In this document: piece after piece, positions 18,692-26,734 of the stretch
Position numbering within the stretch: position 1 is the stretch's first letter
Layout of the letters: every line of letters starts with the position of its first letter
DNA from: JAQUOT01 sp041651575
Lineage (GTDB): Archaea > Nanobdellota > Nanobdellia > SCGC-AAA011-G17 > JAFCDX01
DNA: 64,000 bases
Assembly (NCBI GenBank): GCA_041651575.1
Contig: JBAZJB010000001.1
Span: 1 to 64,000 of the forward strand
Direction: 5' to 3'
Notes under the pieces: generated by a model
What the model was told of the DNA's origin: nothing
Database searches by the model: none
The model's input: only the letters and a program-made list of their open reading frames with translations
Program-made: the position numbers and the translations under genes

Positions 18692-19140
18692 AAAAGTCAC
18701 AAATAGAAATGTTTGGTTTGTTAATCTTAGTAATATTAATAGCTGTTTCTTTAGTTATAGGTTTAAGGTTTATGATGACTCCTGATGATAAACAAGAAAT
18801 ACCTCTTGAAGCCAGAATATCTAGCCAAGCTATAAATTTACAGTTTTCTCTATTAAAATTAGATGTATGTGAAAATACTGATTTTGAAGATGTTTTGATC
18901 AAATGTTGTGCTAATGAGAATATTTGTAATGAAAATGCTTGTAATCTTGCTAAAGGTATAATAACCACTGTAGTCAATTCAACTTTCCAAAAACAAGGCA
19001 CTACTATGACTTTTTCAAAATATAATAATCTCTGTTTGAATGTTAGTCAAGGTAAATGTGAAGAGTATGTAGTTGAAGATTATCCGGTCGTAGAACAGCA
19101 AACTATCTATAATTTTAAGGTAATTGTATGTAAAAAGTAA
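18688..19140 (+). CDS. Small pilin-like protein (KKSQIEM type), last gene of the surface locus
   Basis: A 150-residue protein starting MKKSQIEMFGLL, with a hydrophobic helix (about 8-27). The Gln-Ile-Glu placement again resembles type IV pilin-like signals. The ectodomain has many Cys for its length, including a CC pair (IKCCANENIC). It is the last gene of the run that starts at 7945; the S-layer gene follows after a 308-nt regulatory gap. No helicase-like pilus ATPase or TadC-like gene lies in the window. Confidence 0.72.
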   Translation: MKKSQIEMFGLLILVILIAVSLVIGLRFMMTPDDKQEIPLEARISSQAINLQFSLLKLDVCENTDFEDVLIKCCANENICNENACNLAKGIITTVVNSTFQKQGTTMTFSKYNNLCLNVSQGKCEEYVVEDYPVVEQQTIYNFKVIVCKK

Positions 19141-19274
19141 GGTTTAAACGCCTTTTAAAGCATAGTTGATAATAAAACCTCTTAAAATCCAAAAGTCTAA
19201 AATCAATTTAAATAGGGTTATAAGGCTTAAAAGTAACTTTTTCCAATTGATATATATATTGTAGTGAATAAATG

Positions 19275-19284
19275 TTTATATATA
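19275..19284 (+). promoter_or_regulatory. TATA box of the S-layer gene
   Basis: TTTATATATA, with the predicted start of transcription about 25 nt downstream near 19305. This leaves a 5' UTR of about 145 nt. The alternative box near 19250 would give about 30 nt more. Confidence 0.6.
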
Positions 19285-19308
19285 CCTTTTTTTTTAGAAA
19301 TTTAGTTT

Positions 19309-19376
19309 AGTTAGGTTAGTTAATAGCGCGCTATAGTATTTTTTTATCGTATACTATAGTTCTTAATATCCTAACT
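19309..19376 (+). promoter_or_regulatory. 5' UTR hairpin of the S-layer mRNA
   Basis: An inner perfect 9-bp stem CTATAGTAT (19331-19339) / ATACTATAG (19351-19359) with an 11-nt loop is nested in an outer 7-bp stem AGTTAGG (19309-19315) / CCTAACT (19370-19376). It would begin within a few nucleotides of the predicted mRNA 5' end. A structured 5' end is a known way to stabilise abundant mRNAs; that role here is inference. Confidence 0.6.
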
Positions 19377-19434
19377 AGAACAATACTAACTAAAAAAACT
19401 TAACTAACAAAAAAACAAAAAAAATATTACACGC

Positions 19435-19441
19435 GGAGGTG
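19435..19441 (+). promoter_or_regulatory. Strong ribosome binding site of the S-layer gene
   Basis: GGAGGTG ends seven bases before the ATG at 19449. It is one of the best Shine-Dalgarno matches in the window and fixes the start codon. It fits a protein made in large amounts. Confidence 0.85.
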
Positions 19442-19448
19442 TAAACAA

Positions 19449-21842
19449 ATGAGTTTTGCTTCAAAAGCAATCCGTAGAGCAGCAGCGATTACAACAGGTG
19501 CTGTTATGATGGGTGCTACAATTTCAGGAGCATTAGCAGTGACTCTTAAGGATTTCCCTTCAGAGTTTAAAGACGCATTAGTAGTTGTTGGAACTACAGC
19601 AGCTGGGGCAGACGATGCAGCAGCAGCAGATATATCAGTTAAAATTCCAGCAAGTGCAAAGACTACAACAATCAGCGGAGATAGTTTTGAAATAAAACAA
19701 TCTGGTGATGAATTTAACTTAGGTCAAACCGTTTATGGTTTAAAAACAGAAGTTAATTACAAAGATTTAGATTTATTAGCAAAACAAACTTGGTCTGATT
19801 CAGAGGGTACAAACTCTGGAGATTATGATTACAAACAGATTTTATCTTTCTTTGCAGTAAACAACGTTACAACAGGAACAGGTACTGCAGCTTGGGTATA
19901 TAATCAAGACCCTGAAAGAGACAATAAACCAATAGATGATTACCTATATTTCGATAACAGTCAAGCAAGAATGGCTTGGAATTATACTATGGATATAGTA
20001 GGTTCTGAAGTTAAAATTAGAGACGAAGCTGATATCGAAAATACAGTATGGTCAATACTTGGAAGAGATTATACAATTGTAGATGCAACTACATCTAATA
20101 CATCATATGGTACTCTTGACAAAGTTACTTTATTAGCAGGAGATGTTACAGCAACTCTTGTACAAGGAAGTACACAAGCAGGTGTTACTATTGTTGATGT
20201 TGATGAAGCTGAAACAAAATGTGTAATTGAATACCAAGGTAAATCCTATGTTGTTAACAAAGGAGAAATTAAAACAATGTCTGATGGTACTTTAATCGGT
20301 ATATCTGATGTAACAGCTATACACGAATCAGGTGCAGGTTCTGATATGTGTGAAGTTTCAATCGGAGCACATAAAATTGTTTTAGAACAAAACAAAGAAG
20401 TTGAAGTTAACAACGAAAAGATTACAGGTACATTAGCTGTATTAAATGATGCAACTACTGGATTTAATAGATTATGGATTACTTATTCCCCTGAAGATAA
20501 ATTAAGATTAGCTTCTGGAGAAAATATAGAAGATCCTATATTCAATGCTTTCAAAATAGTATTTGATGGTGTTGTTGAAGAAACAGAAGAGATTATAATT
20601 GATCCAGTTGGTGACGAAGTTCATTTAACAGTTACTAACAAGAATGATGAAAAATTAGATGACTTTACAATATGTTGGTTAAACTCCACTAAATCTATCG
20701 GTGATAGAAATTTCTTGTGGGGAGAAGATTATGACAGACCATTCATATTTAATGAAGGTAGAGTAAACGTTTCCAATACAAGTATGGGCGTAGAAGGTCT
20801 AAAACAAATGAAAGGTATTAGATTCTTAGCAGCATGGAATAAAGAATCAAATATCTATGAAATTTCAAGTATAGATACTTCTGCAAACGAAACAGATATT
20901 AAAGTTATAGAAACTGGAGATCTGTATTCAGATATTTCCTATACTGAAGGTTCGATAAATACTATAAGTGATATTAATACAAATATCATATTAGGATTTG
21001 ATCAAGACGGACACGCAACCGGACAATATGTTAACTTTACACATCTTTCAGATGGGTACGGTATGTATTATTGGACAAAGAATGGTGGAAACATATCTTT
21101 TGGTAATTCTACTACTGCAGCAGTAAGTCCTGCTAGTATAACTACACCATACACCCAAGATGACCAAGATAACTGTTCCATTAAATTTGGAGAAGTTGAT
21201 GAATCCAAAGAATCAGGAATTCATTTAAAATTGTTAAACTTCACATTTTTATGGGATGCAACAGACGATGAAGTTGAATTCGCAAAGTATTCTGTTGATG
21301 GTTCAGCAGATGCTAGAATAGGTTCGGGTGCATATGCTCAGAAGACAAGAGATAATAGTGATGTAAGAACTATGAGAACTGAGTATGGTACAAAAGTAGA
21401 TATAACTACCAAAAATGATGGTATTGCAACTATTTACTATCCAGATGAAGCTTCATATGCTAAAGTAACTATTGCAGCATCAGAAGCAGTAACTGGAAAA
21501 CTAAGTTCAGTAACCCCTGTTCTTGAAACTGAAGTAACTGACAAAGCAGCACAAGATTTAGTATTAGTTGGTGGTCCATGTGCAAACGGCTTAACCGCTA
21601 GTTTTACAGGAGAACCTACTGGTGCAGGTTGTGCAGCAAACTATAGAGCTGGAGAAGCATTATTAAAATTATATAATAATGGTGCTAATGTAGCTTTAAT
21701 AGTAGCTGGTTACAATGCGCAAGATACAGCAATGGCAGCAAAAGCTTTGGCTGACGGATCAAAGTTACCAACCGCTAAAACTGCAAAAGTTACTGGTGAA
21801 AGCTTAGAATTAAGCCAAATTACCGTAGCAGCTGAATCATAA
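19449..21842 (+). CDS. S-layer protein
   Basis: A 797-residue secreted protein, the probable main cell-wall protein. The N-terminal segment (about 1-30, Ala-rich helix ending GALA) is a signal peptide. The following SEFKDALVVVGTTAAGADDAAAADI stretch and the C-terminal DLVLVGGPCANG...ALIVAGYNAQDTAMAAKAL stretch are hallmarks of archaeal MJ0822-type S-layer proteins. About ten N-X-S/T sequons suggest N-glycosylation by the STT3 encoded at 42415. Third-position C is visibly more frequent (AAC, TTC, GAC) than in the neighbouring Cys-rich genes, consistent with high expression. It has its own promoter, hairpin leader and terminator. Parts of it recur, in altered order, in the protein at 3233. Confidence 0.93.
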   Translation: MSFASKAIRRAAAITTGAVMMGATISGALAVTLKDFPSEFKDALVVVGTTAAGADDAAAADISVKIPASAKTTTISGDSFEIKQSGDEFNLGQTVYGLKTEVNYKDLDLLAKQTWSDSEGTNSGDYDYKQILSFFAVNNVTTGTGTAAWVYNQDPERDNKPIDDYLYFDNSQARMAWNYTMDIVGSEVKIRDEADIENTVWSILGRDYTIVDATTSNTSYGTLDKVTLLAGDVTATLVQGSTQAGVTIVDVDEAETKCVIEYQGKSYVVNKGEIKTMSDGTLIGISDVTAIHESGAGSDMCEVSIGAHKIVLEQNKEVEVNNEKITGTLAVLNDATTGFNRLWITYSPEDKLRLASGENIEDPIFNAFKIVFDGVVEETEEIIIDPVGDEVHLTVTNKNDEKLDDFTICWLNSTKSIGDRNFLWGEDYDRPFIFNEGRVNVSNTSMGVEGLKQMKGIRFLAAWNKESNIYEISSIDTSANETDIKVIETGDLYSDISYTEGSINTISDINTNIILGFDQDGHATGQYVNFTHLSDGYGMYYWTKNGGNISFGNSTTAAVSPASITTPYTQDDQDNCSIKFGEVDESKESGIHLKLLNFTFLWDATDDEVEFAKYSVDGSADARIGSGAYAQKTRDNSDVRTMRTEYGTKVDITTKNDGIATIYYPDEASYAKVTIAASEAVTGKLSSVTPVLETEVTDKAAQDLVLVGGPCANGLTASFTGEPTGAGCAANYRAGEALLKLYNNGANVALIVAGYNAQDTAMAAKALADGSKLPTAKTAKVTGESLELSQITVAAES

Positions 21843-21870
21843 GTGAATTATTTCACTTTTTTTTCTTTTT
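21841..21870 (+). terminator. Hairpin plus U-tract terminator after the S-layer gene
   Basis: AAGTGAA (21841-21847, including the end of the stop codon) pairs with TTCACTT (21852-21858), loop 4 nt, followed by a long T-rich run. U-tracts alone terminate archaeal RNA polymerase; the stem may also protect the mRNA 3' end. Confidence 0.75.
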
Positions 21871-21926
21871 TTTCTTTATTTTTTAAAAACAAAACATTTT
21901 TATTCTAAAACTTTTAAAAATTTAAT

Positions 21927-22484
21927 ATGGGAAAAGAACCTTTTTATAAAAATAAAAAATTATTAGTATCTTCTATAGGCTTATTTATGATTTTAATAAT
22001 GGTTTTATCTGCATTAAATATGGGCAGTAGTAATGAAAAACAAGAAAAAATAACTTATAATAATTATAAATTTACAAAACAAGATAATTATTGGGTTTCT
22101 TATATAAATAACCAATATTTATCTTTCGAATATAATCCTTATGAAATAGAAAATTTAACTTTACCAAATTATAATTTTAATTTAGATAAATATTATATTG
22201 CCTATAATCCAATACAATTAACTCAAGAAATGCAAGTAATGCAAATTCTTAATTATTGGTTAAATTATTTTAATACAAAACCGACTGTAGCTTGTTATGA
22301 AGAGAAAGGTTGTCCGGATATACCTTTAATTGATTGTAAAGAAGATAATTCCATAAAATTAATATACTCAAATCAAACAAAAGTTTATATAGAAGACAAA
22401 TGCTTTGTTTTACAAGGTACTAAAGAAGAACAAACAAAATATATTTATAAAATTGTTTATTCATTATTAGGGGTTATTCAATGA
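21927..22484 (+). CDS. Single-pass membrane protein, S-layer-associated pair, member 1
   Basis: A 185-residue protein with a short cytoplasmic N-terminus, one transmembrane helix (about 12-31) and an extracellular domain. The last 60 residues (a Cys, a hydrophobic strand, an IEDKC segment, then FVLQGTKEEQT and a final helix LGVI) match the pattern of the end of the next protein, so the two share a C-terminal domain. That domain loosely resembles the S-layer C-terminal nucleotide-fold-like strand-helix pattern. The function is not known. Its position after the S-layer gene suggests a surface role. It overlaps the next gene by four bases. Confidence 0.75.
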   Translation: MGKEPFYKNKKLLVSSIGLFMILIMVLSALNMGSSNEKQEKITYNNYKFTKQDNYWVSYINNQYLSFEYNPYEIENLTLPNYNFNLDKYYIAYNPIQLTQEMQVMQILNYWLNYFNTKPTVACYEEKGCPDIPLIDCKEDNSIKLIYSNQTKVYIEDKCFVLQGTKEEQTKYIYKIVYSLLGVIQ

Positions 22485-23143
22485 AAAAAAATACAATATG
22501 GATGATAGTAATCTTTTTAATAATTGTTTCTGTAATTGTAGCTTCTACTATTTATTATATTGCAGAATCCAAAGATAATACAATATATTCAACTTATAAA
22601 GGTGTTAAAGGAAATTATAAATATTTAATTAGTAATAAGGGCGGAATTATCTTATATGATATTAATATAAATGTTTATAGAAATGGACAAGCTTATCAAC
22701 ATGTTTTATCAACGAGGTATAGTCCAGAACAAGTTGAAGATGTTCCTTTTGATGATGTAAGAGACAAAATAATAAAAGATAATACTACAATGATATATTT
22801 ATCTCATGATCCTGATTTTATTGTAGACTCTGGAAAATATTCTGTTTTAGCTCAATTAGAAATAAATAGAGTTACTGGTTGTGATGTAACTGGAGTATGT
22901 TTATTTGGATTCCCAACTAAAAATGCAGTAACTAAAGAAAGAGAAGATTATACTAAAGTTGGAATATTTGAAAAAAATTGCGATGATGCAACTATAAATG
23001 AACCGGTAGTAATATTACAATTTGGAAAAAAGAATAGAATTTATGAACAAAAACCTTATTGTATTATTTTAGAAGCAGAGACAAAAGAAGATTTATTAAA
23101 GGTTGCAGATAAATTTATTATGCATTTAGTAGGAATCTTCTAA
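22481..23143 (+). CDS. Single-pass membrane protein, S-layer-associated pair, member 2
   Basis: A 220-residue protein with an N-terminal transmembrane helix (about 7-27) followed by an extracellular domain. The C-terminal part (NCDDATINEPVVILQFG, then YCIILEAETKEDLLKVADKF and HLVGIF) is the same domain as in member 1 and is better preserved here. A Cys pair (CDVTGVC) lies near residue 133-139. The ATGA overlap and an AGGGGTT ribosome-like site indicate coupled translation with member 1. The biological role is unknown. Confidence 0.75.
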   Translation: MKKNTIWMIVIFLIIVSVIVASTIYYIAESKDNTIYSTYKGVKGNYKYLISNKGGIILYDININVYRNGQAYQHVLSTRYSPEQVEDVPFDDVRDKIIKDNTTMIYLSHDPDFIVDSGKYSVLAQLEINRVTGCDVTGVCLFGFPTKNAVTKEREDYTKVGIFEKNCDDATINEPVVILQFGKKNRIYEQKPYCIILEAETKEDLLKVADKFIMHLVGIF

Positions 23144-23182
23144 TTAGAAAGATTTTTAAGCAAATTCTTTTTATTTATTATA

Positions 23183-24010
23183 ATGAATTTTGAGCAGACC
23201 TGCAAGGCAATAAAAGAGGTAAAGATTCAGGGTGCAGAAAATGTGGCTATTGCTACAATAAAAGCATATCATATGAATCCAACAAATAGTGCAATTAGAA
23301 AACTAGTTTCTTTAAGACCTACTGAACCTTGTTTAAGAAATGCTTTAAATTTTGTTAAAAAAGATACAAAAAATATTTCAAAAGCATTAGTACATTTTGA
23401 AAAATCAAAAGAGCTAATAGCCGAGTATGGTTCAAGATTAATAAAAGATAATTCAATTTTATTTACACATTGTCATTCTGGAACTGTTATTAATGTTTTT
23501 AAGAAAGCAAAACAAGAAAAGAAAAAATTCGTAGTTAGAAATACAGAAACAAGACCCTTATTTCAAGGAAGAATTACTTCACTAGATTTATTAAAATTAA
23601 AAATACCTAATACGCAATTTATAGATAGTGCAATGAGACAAGCTATTAAAAAGTGTGATGCTGTTTTTCTTGGAGCCGATGCAATTGATTCTTCTGGAAA
23701 AATTTATAATAAAATTGGTTCTGAATTAGTATGCGAAACTGCAGAAAGATTTGGAGTTCCTGTTTATATTTGTACAAATTCCTGGAAGTTTGATCCAGAA
23801 TCTATTTATGGTGCAGAAGAAAAAATAGAATTAAGGTCAAGAGAAGAAGTATGGCCTAAAGCACCTAAACAAATAACAATTATGAATCCTGCTTTTGAAA
23901 AAATAAATCCTAATTTAATTACTGCAATAATCTCTGAATTGGGGGTTTACAAACCAGAAAGTTTTATTTATGAAGTTCAAAGAGCATATCCTTGGATGTT
24001 CAAAAAATGA
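23183..24010 (+). CDS. Ribose-1,5-bisphosphate isomerase (AMP pathway)
   Basis: A 275-residue eIF2B-like sugar isomerase converting ribose-1,5-bisphosphate to ribulose-1,5-bisphosphate, the RuBisCO substrate. Recognisable motifs are the N-terminal basic helix region with the RPTEP loop, THCHSGTV with a Cys (about residue 95) in the position of the catalytic Cys of the Thermococcus enzyme, RNTETRPLFQGR, and GADAIDSSG with the catalytic-type Asp. The C-terminus YEVQRAYPWMF is typical of this archaeal family rather than MtnA. Length is somewhat under the 320 or so of Thermococcus. A TATA-like TTTTTAAGC lies near -28, so transcription is probably near-leaderless. It overlaps the HAD gene by four bases. 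Confidence 0.92.
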   Translation: MNFEQTCKAIKEVKIQGAENVAIATIKAYHMNPTNSAIRKLVSLRPTEPCLRNALNFVKKDTKNISKALVHFEKSKELIAEYGSRLIKDNSILFTHCHSGTVINVFKKAKQEKKKFVVRNTETRPLFQGRITSLDLLKLKIPNTQFIDSAMRQAIKKCDAVFLGADAIDSSGKIYNKIGSELVCETAERFGVPVYICTNSWKFDPESIYGAEEKIELRSREEVWPKAPKQITIMNPAFEKINPNLITAIISELGVYKPESFIYEVQRAYPWMFKK

Positions 24011-24654
24011 AACCAATTATTTCTTTTGATTTAGATGAAACCTTAATACATGCAAAAAAAAGTCATTGGTTGGCTTTCAATGATGCTTTTAAAATTTATA
24101 ATTTGCCTTATGTTGATTATTCTAAACTATCTAAATTTTTAGATGGAAGAACCGCCCATGAAGTTGTTAGAACTTTATTTCCTAAATTAAATAAAAAAAT
24201 TATAGATAATATAGCAAAGATGCATAGGAGTTTAGTTGCAAAAAAATATGCAAAAGATGCCAAATTAATTCCAGGAGTAATAAAAACTTTAAAAACATTG
24301 AGAAAAAATTATACTTTAGTCCTTGCAACTAATTGTACACATTTAGAAGTTAATTCTTTTTTCAAGGCAATAAAAATTGATAAAAATTTGTTTGATTTAA
24401 TCATTGGTAAAGAAGATGTTAAAAGATCAAAGCCTTTTCCTGATGAAATATTAAAAATACAACAAAAATTAAAACAAAAAGTTTCTTTTCATGTTGGAGA
24501 TAGTATTTATGATATTATTGCTGCAAGAAGAGCAAAAGTAAAACCTATATCTGTTTTAACAGGAGTTACAAAGAAAGATAAATTACAAAAAGAAAAACCT
24601 TATAAAATAATAAAGTCTATAGTATATTTACCAGGAATATTAAAAGAGGTGTAA
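24007..24654 (+). CDS. HAD-family phosphatase in the RuBisCO operon
   Basis: A 215-residue HAD hydrolase. Motif I is FDLDET (nucleophile Asp), motif II ATNCTH, motif III a Lys in RSKPFPDE, and motif IV GDSIYDI. A helical cap lies between motifs I and II, as in phosphoglycolate phosphatase-like enzymes. A TTG at 23992 is also in frame, but the ATG at 24007, overlapping the R15P isomerase stop as ATGA, is preferred. It sits between R15P isomerase and RuBisCO, so its substrate may be an intermediate or by-product of that route (for example 2-phosphoglycolate or a sugar bisphosphate). The substrate cannot be read from sequence. Confidence 0.85.
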   Translation: MKPIISFDLDETLIHAKKSHWLAFNDAFKIYNLPYVDYSKLSKFLDGRTAHEVVRTLFPKLNKKIIDNIAKMHRSLVAKKYAKDAKLIPGVIKTLKTLRKNYTLVLATNCTHLEVNSFFKAIKIDKNLFDLIIGKEDVKRSKPFPDEILKIQQKLKQKVSFHVGDSIYDIIAARRAKVKPISVLTGVTKKDKLQKEKPYKIIKSIVYLPGILKEV

Positions 24655-24656
24655 TC

Positions 24657-25904
24657 GTGAAGTATTCAGATTATGTAAATACAAAATACAAACCAAAAAA
24701 GGACGATTTAGTTTGTGAATTCTCTTTTGAATCAAAAAAAGATATGAAAGAAGCTGCAGGAGCAATAGCCTCTGAATCTTCTATAGGGACTTGGACAGAA
24801 ACAAGTACAATAAAAAAATATATGATGAAATTAGCAGCAAATGTTTATGATTTAAAAAAAACAGGAAAAAATTCTGCTATTTGCAAAATTGCTTATCCAA
24901 ATGAACTTTGGGAATTAAATAATATGCCTGGAATTTTATCAGGTATTGCAGGGAATATATTTGGTATGAAAGAAGTTGAAGCTTTAAAATTAGTTGATGT
25001 TCATTTTCCAAAAAATATAACACATAGTTTTCCAGGACCAAAATATGGTATTGAAGGTATAAGAAAAATTGTGAAAGTAAAAAATAGACCTTTAATTGGA
25101 ACTATAGTAAAACCAAAAATTGGTTTAAATTCTAAAGACCATGCAAATGTTGCTTATCAAGCTTGGCTCGGTGGTTGTGATATTGTAAAAGATGATGAAA
25201 ATTTAGTTGATCAAAAATTTAATAGATTTGAGAATAGATTAAAAGAAACTATGAAATTAAAATGGAAAGCAGAAAGGGAAACAGGAGAAAAGAAAATTTA
25301 CATGATAAATGTTACAGCAGAAACTCAAGATATGTTAAAACGTGCTAAACTAGTTCAAGATTATGGAAATGAATACCAAATGGTAGATATTTTAACTGTT
25401 GGTTGGGCAGGATTACAAACTTTAAGAAATAAAAATTATAATTTAGTTATTCATGGACATAGAGCAGGACATGCTGCTTTAGACAGAGTAAAAAATCATG
25501 GAATAAGTATGAAAGTTATTGCAAAATTATCAAGAATAATTGGTTGTGATCAATTACATATTGGAACTTCTGTAGGAAAGATGTTTGAAACAAGAGATGA
25601 AGTTATGGATAATGCTTATGCTTTACAAGCTGTAACTCAAGAAATGCATGGAATTAAAAAAACAATGCCTGTTGCTTCAGGAGGATTACATCCTGGAAAT
25701 ATTCCTGCCTTGTATAAGTTATTTGGAAATGATGTTATAATGCAAATGGGTGGAGGAATACATTGGAATCCACTTGGTACTAAATATGGGGCAATGGGAG
25801 CTAGACAAGCTCTTGAAGCTACAGTAAAAGGAATTCCTTTAGAAGAATACGCAAAACATCATCCAGCACTACAACAAGCTCTTATATATTTTAGAAAAAA
25901 ATAA
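24657..25904 (+). CDS. rbcL: RuBisCO large subunit, archaeal form III type
   Basis: A 415-residue RuBisCO that adds CO2 to ribulose-1,5-bisphosphate to give two 3-phosphoglycerate. All key residues are present: Lys152/Lys154 in GTIVKPKIGL, the carbamylated-type Lys178 in GGCDIVKDDEN, His in HGHRAGHAALDR, LHIGT, Lys308 of loop 6 in GTSVGKM, and the SGGLHPGNIP phosphate site. The start is GTG at 24657, supported by GAGGTG upstream and only two bases after the HAD stop. Together with R15P isomerase and AMP phosphorylase (36442) it forms a nucleotide salvage route, not a Calvin cycle (no phosphoribulokinase was seen). The exact subform (III-a, III-b, III-like) needs a tree. Confidence 0.96.
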   Translation: MKYSDYVNTKYKPKKDDLVCEFSFESKKDMKEAAGAIASESSIGTWTETSTIKKYMMKLAANVYDLKKTGKNSAICKIAYPNELWELNNMPGILSGIAGNIFGMKEVEALKLVDVHFPKNITHSFPGPKYGIEGIRKIVKVKNRPLIGTIVKPKIGLNSKDHANVAYQAWLGGCDIVKDDENLVDQKFNRFENRLKETMKLKWKAERETGEKKIYMINVTAETQDMLKRAKLVQDYGNEYQMVDILTVGWAGLQTLRNKNYNLVIHGHRAGHAALDRVKNHGISMKVIAKLSRIIGCDQLHIGTSVGKMFETRDEVMDNAYALQAVTQEMHGIKKTMPVASGGLHPGNIPALYKLFGNDVIMQMGGGIHWNPLGTKYGAMGARQALEATVKGIPLEEYAKHHPALQQALIYFRKK

Positions 25905-25906
25905 AT

Positions 25907-26098
25907 TTATTTTATAGAAATTGCTTGTACAGGACAAGTATCTGCTGCTTCTTTTTCACAAGTTATTTTTGCAACTTTTGCTTTTTTAACAAAAGCTTTT
26001 TGAGAACCTTTTAAATCTTTCATCTCAAAATTATCACAAATAGCAGCACAAGCTCCACATCCGATACATTTGTTAGTGTCTACCTTTATTTCTACCAT
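25907..26098 (-). CDS. Single-cluster [4Fe-4S] ferredoxin
   Basis: A 63-residue electron carrier. The CIGCGACAAIC motif (Cys11, 14, 17, with a further Cys21) plus the distal Cys-Pro provide one [4Fe-4S] cluster. The extra Cys21 and Cys near 48 match the disulfide pair of Pyrococcus-type monocluster ferredoxins. It is convergent with RuBisCO, their stop codons two bases apart. Its own promoter lies to the right, with a TATA-like TTTATAAATC about 30 nt before the start. It may donate electrons to the radical SAM enzymes or NrdG nearby; that is inference. Confidence 0.93.
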   Translation of the reverse strand: MVEIKVDTNKCIGCGACAAICDNFEMKDLKGSQKAFVKKAKVAKITCEKEAADTCPVQAISIK

Positions 26099-26223
26099 GT
26101 TTTTATTTGATTTTTAGGATTTATAAAATTATCTTTTTAAAACCCTTTATAAATTTTTATCTTGTTTAAAAGTATATTTCTATTATAGAATTGTTTAATA
26201 AAAGAAAGTTAGAAGTTTAGAAT

Positions 26224-26733
26224 ATGAATAAAAGATTTAGACCTAGTTGGGATGAATTATTTATGTTTCAAGTTTATGTTGGAGCTATGCGTTCTAGTTG
26301 TGTGCATTTACAGACAGGAGCTTTAATTGTTAAAGATAAAAGAGTAATTGCTTCTGGTTATAATGGCGCTCCTCCTACCATAGAAAACTGTTTAGATCAA
26401 GGGTGTAGAAAAGATGAATATAAAGTTAAGTTTAATAAAAAAGGTACTGGGACTTGTCGCGGAGCTCATGCAGAGATGAATGCTATGAGTCAAATTGCAA
26501 GAAAAGAATTAAAAGGAACAACACTATACTCTTTATATTTTCCTTGTTCTGCTTGTGCAAAGCAAATCGTAGGAAATGAGGTAGCAGAAGTAGTTTATTC
26601 TAAAATGTATCAAGACCCCGATTCTTTAACTAAGGAATTATTTATGGAATCTGGAGTTAAATTAAGACAATTAGAAATTGATATTGAAAAATATTTTAAA
26701 ATTTTAAAAGCATTAAATAACAGGGAGGTGTAA
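26224..26733 (+). CDS. dCMP deaminase family protein
   Basis: A 169-residue zinc deaminase converting dCMP to dUMP, the substrate of thymidylate synthase. The zinc and catalytic motifs are HAEMNA (His and Glu) and PCSACAKQI (two Cys). An N-terminal RPSWDELFM and the GYNGAPP loop are typical of the dCMP deaminase/ComEB family, and a CxxxxC-type insert (CLDQGC) is also seen in that family. It starts an operon with a small unknown gene and the ThyX-type gene, which supports a role in dTMP supply. Confidence 0.92.
   Translation: MNKRFRPSWDELFMFQVYVGAMRSSCVHLQTGALIVKDKRVIASGYNGAPPTIENCLDQGCRKDEYKVKFNKKGTGTCRGAHAEMNAMSQIARKELKGTTLYSLYFPCSACAKQIVGNEVAEVVYSKMYQDPDSLTKELFMESGVKLRQLEIDIEKYFKILKALNNREV
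26723..26730 (+). promoter_or_regulatory. Strong internal ribosome binding site
   Basis: GGGAGGTG lies at the 3' end of the dCMP deaminase gene, four bases before the ATG at 26735. It supports the small gene at 26735 being translated. Confidence 0.8.
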
Positions 26734-26734
26734 A

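Larger units (their letters stand above)
19141..19448. other. 308-nt intergenic region: S-layer promoter and long 5' UTR
   Basis: No ORF is supported here. It contains AT-rich sequence with two TATA-like boxes (TTGATATATATATTG near 19248-19262 and TTTATATATA at 19275-19284), a U-tract, a base-paired hairpin, an A-rich spacer and a strong ribosome site. Unlike most first genes in this window, the gene downstream is clearly not leaderless. Confidence 0.75.

Noticed and set aside
7945..19140. Contractile injection system or type IV secretion
   Set aside because: No sheath, tube, baseplate, AAA+ or VirB4-like sequences were seen; the evidence supports only pilin-like signals and secreted Cys-rich proteins.
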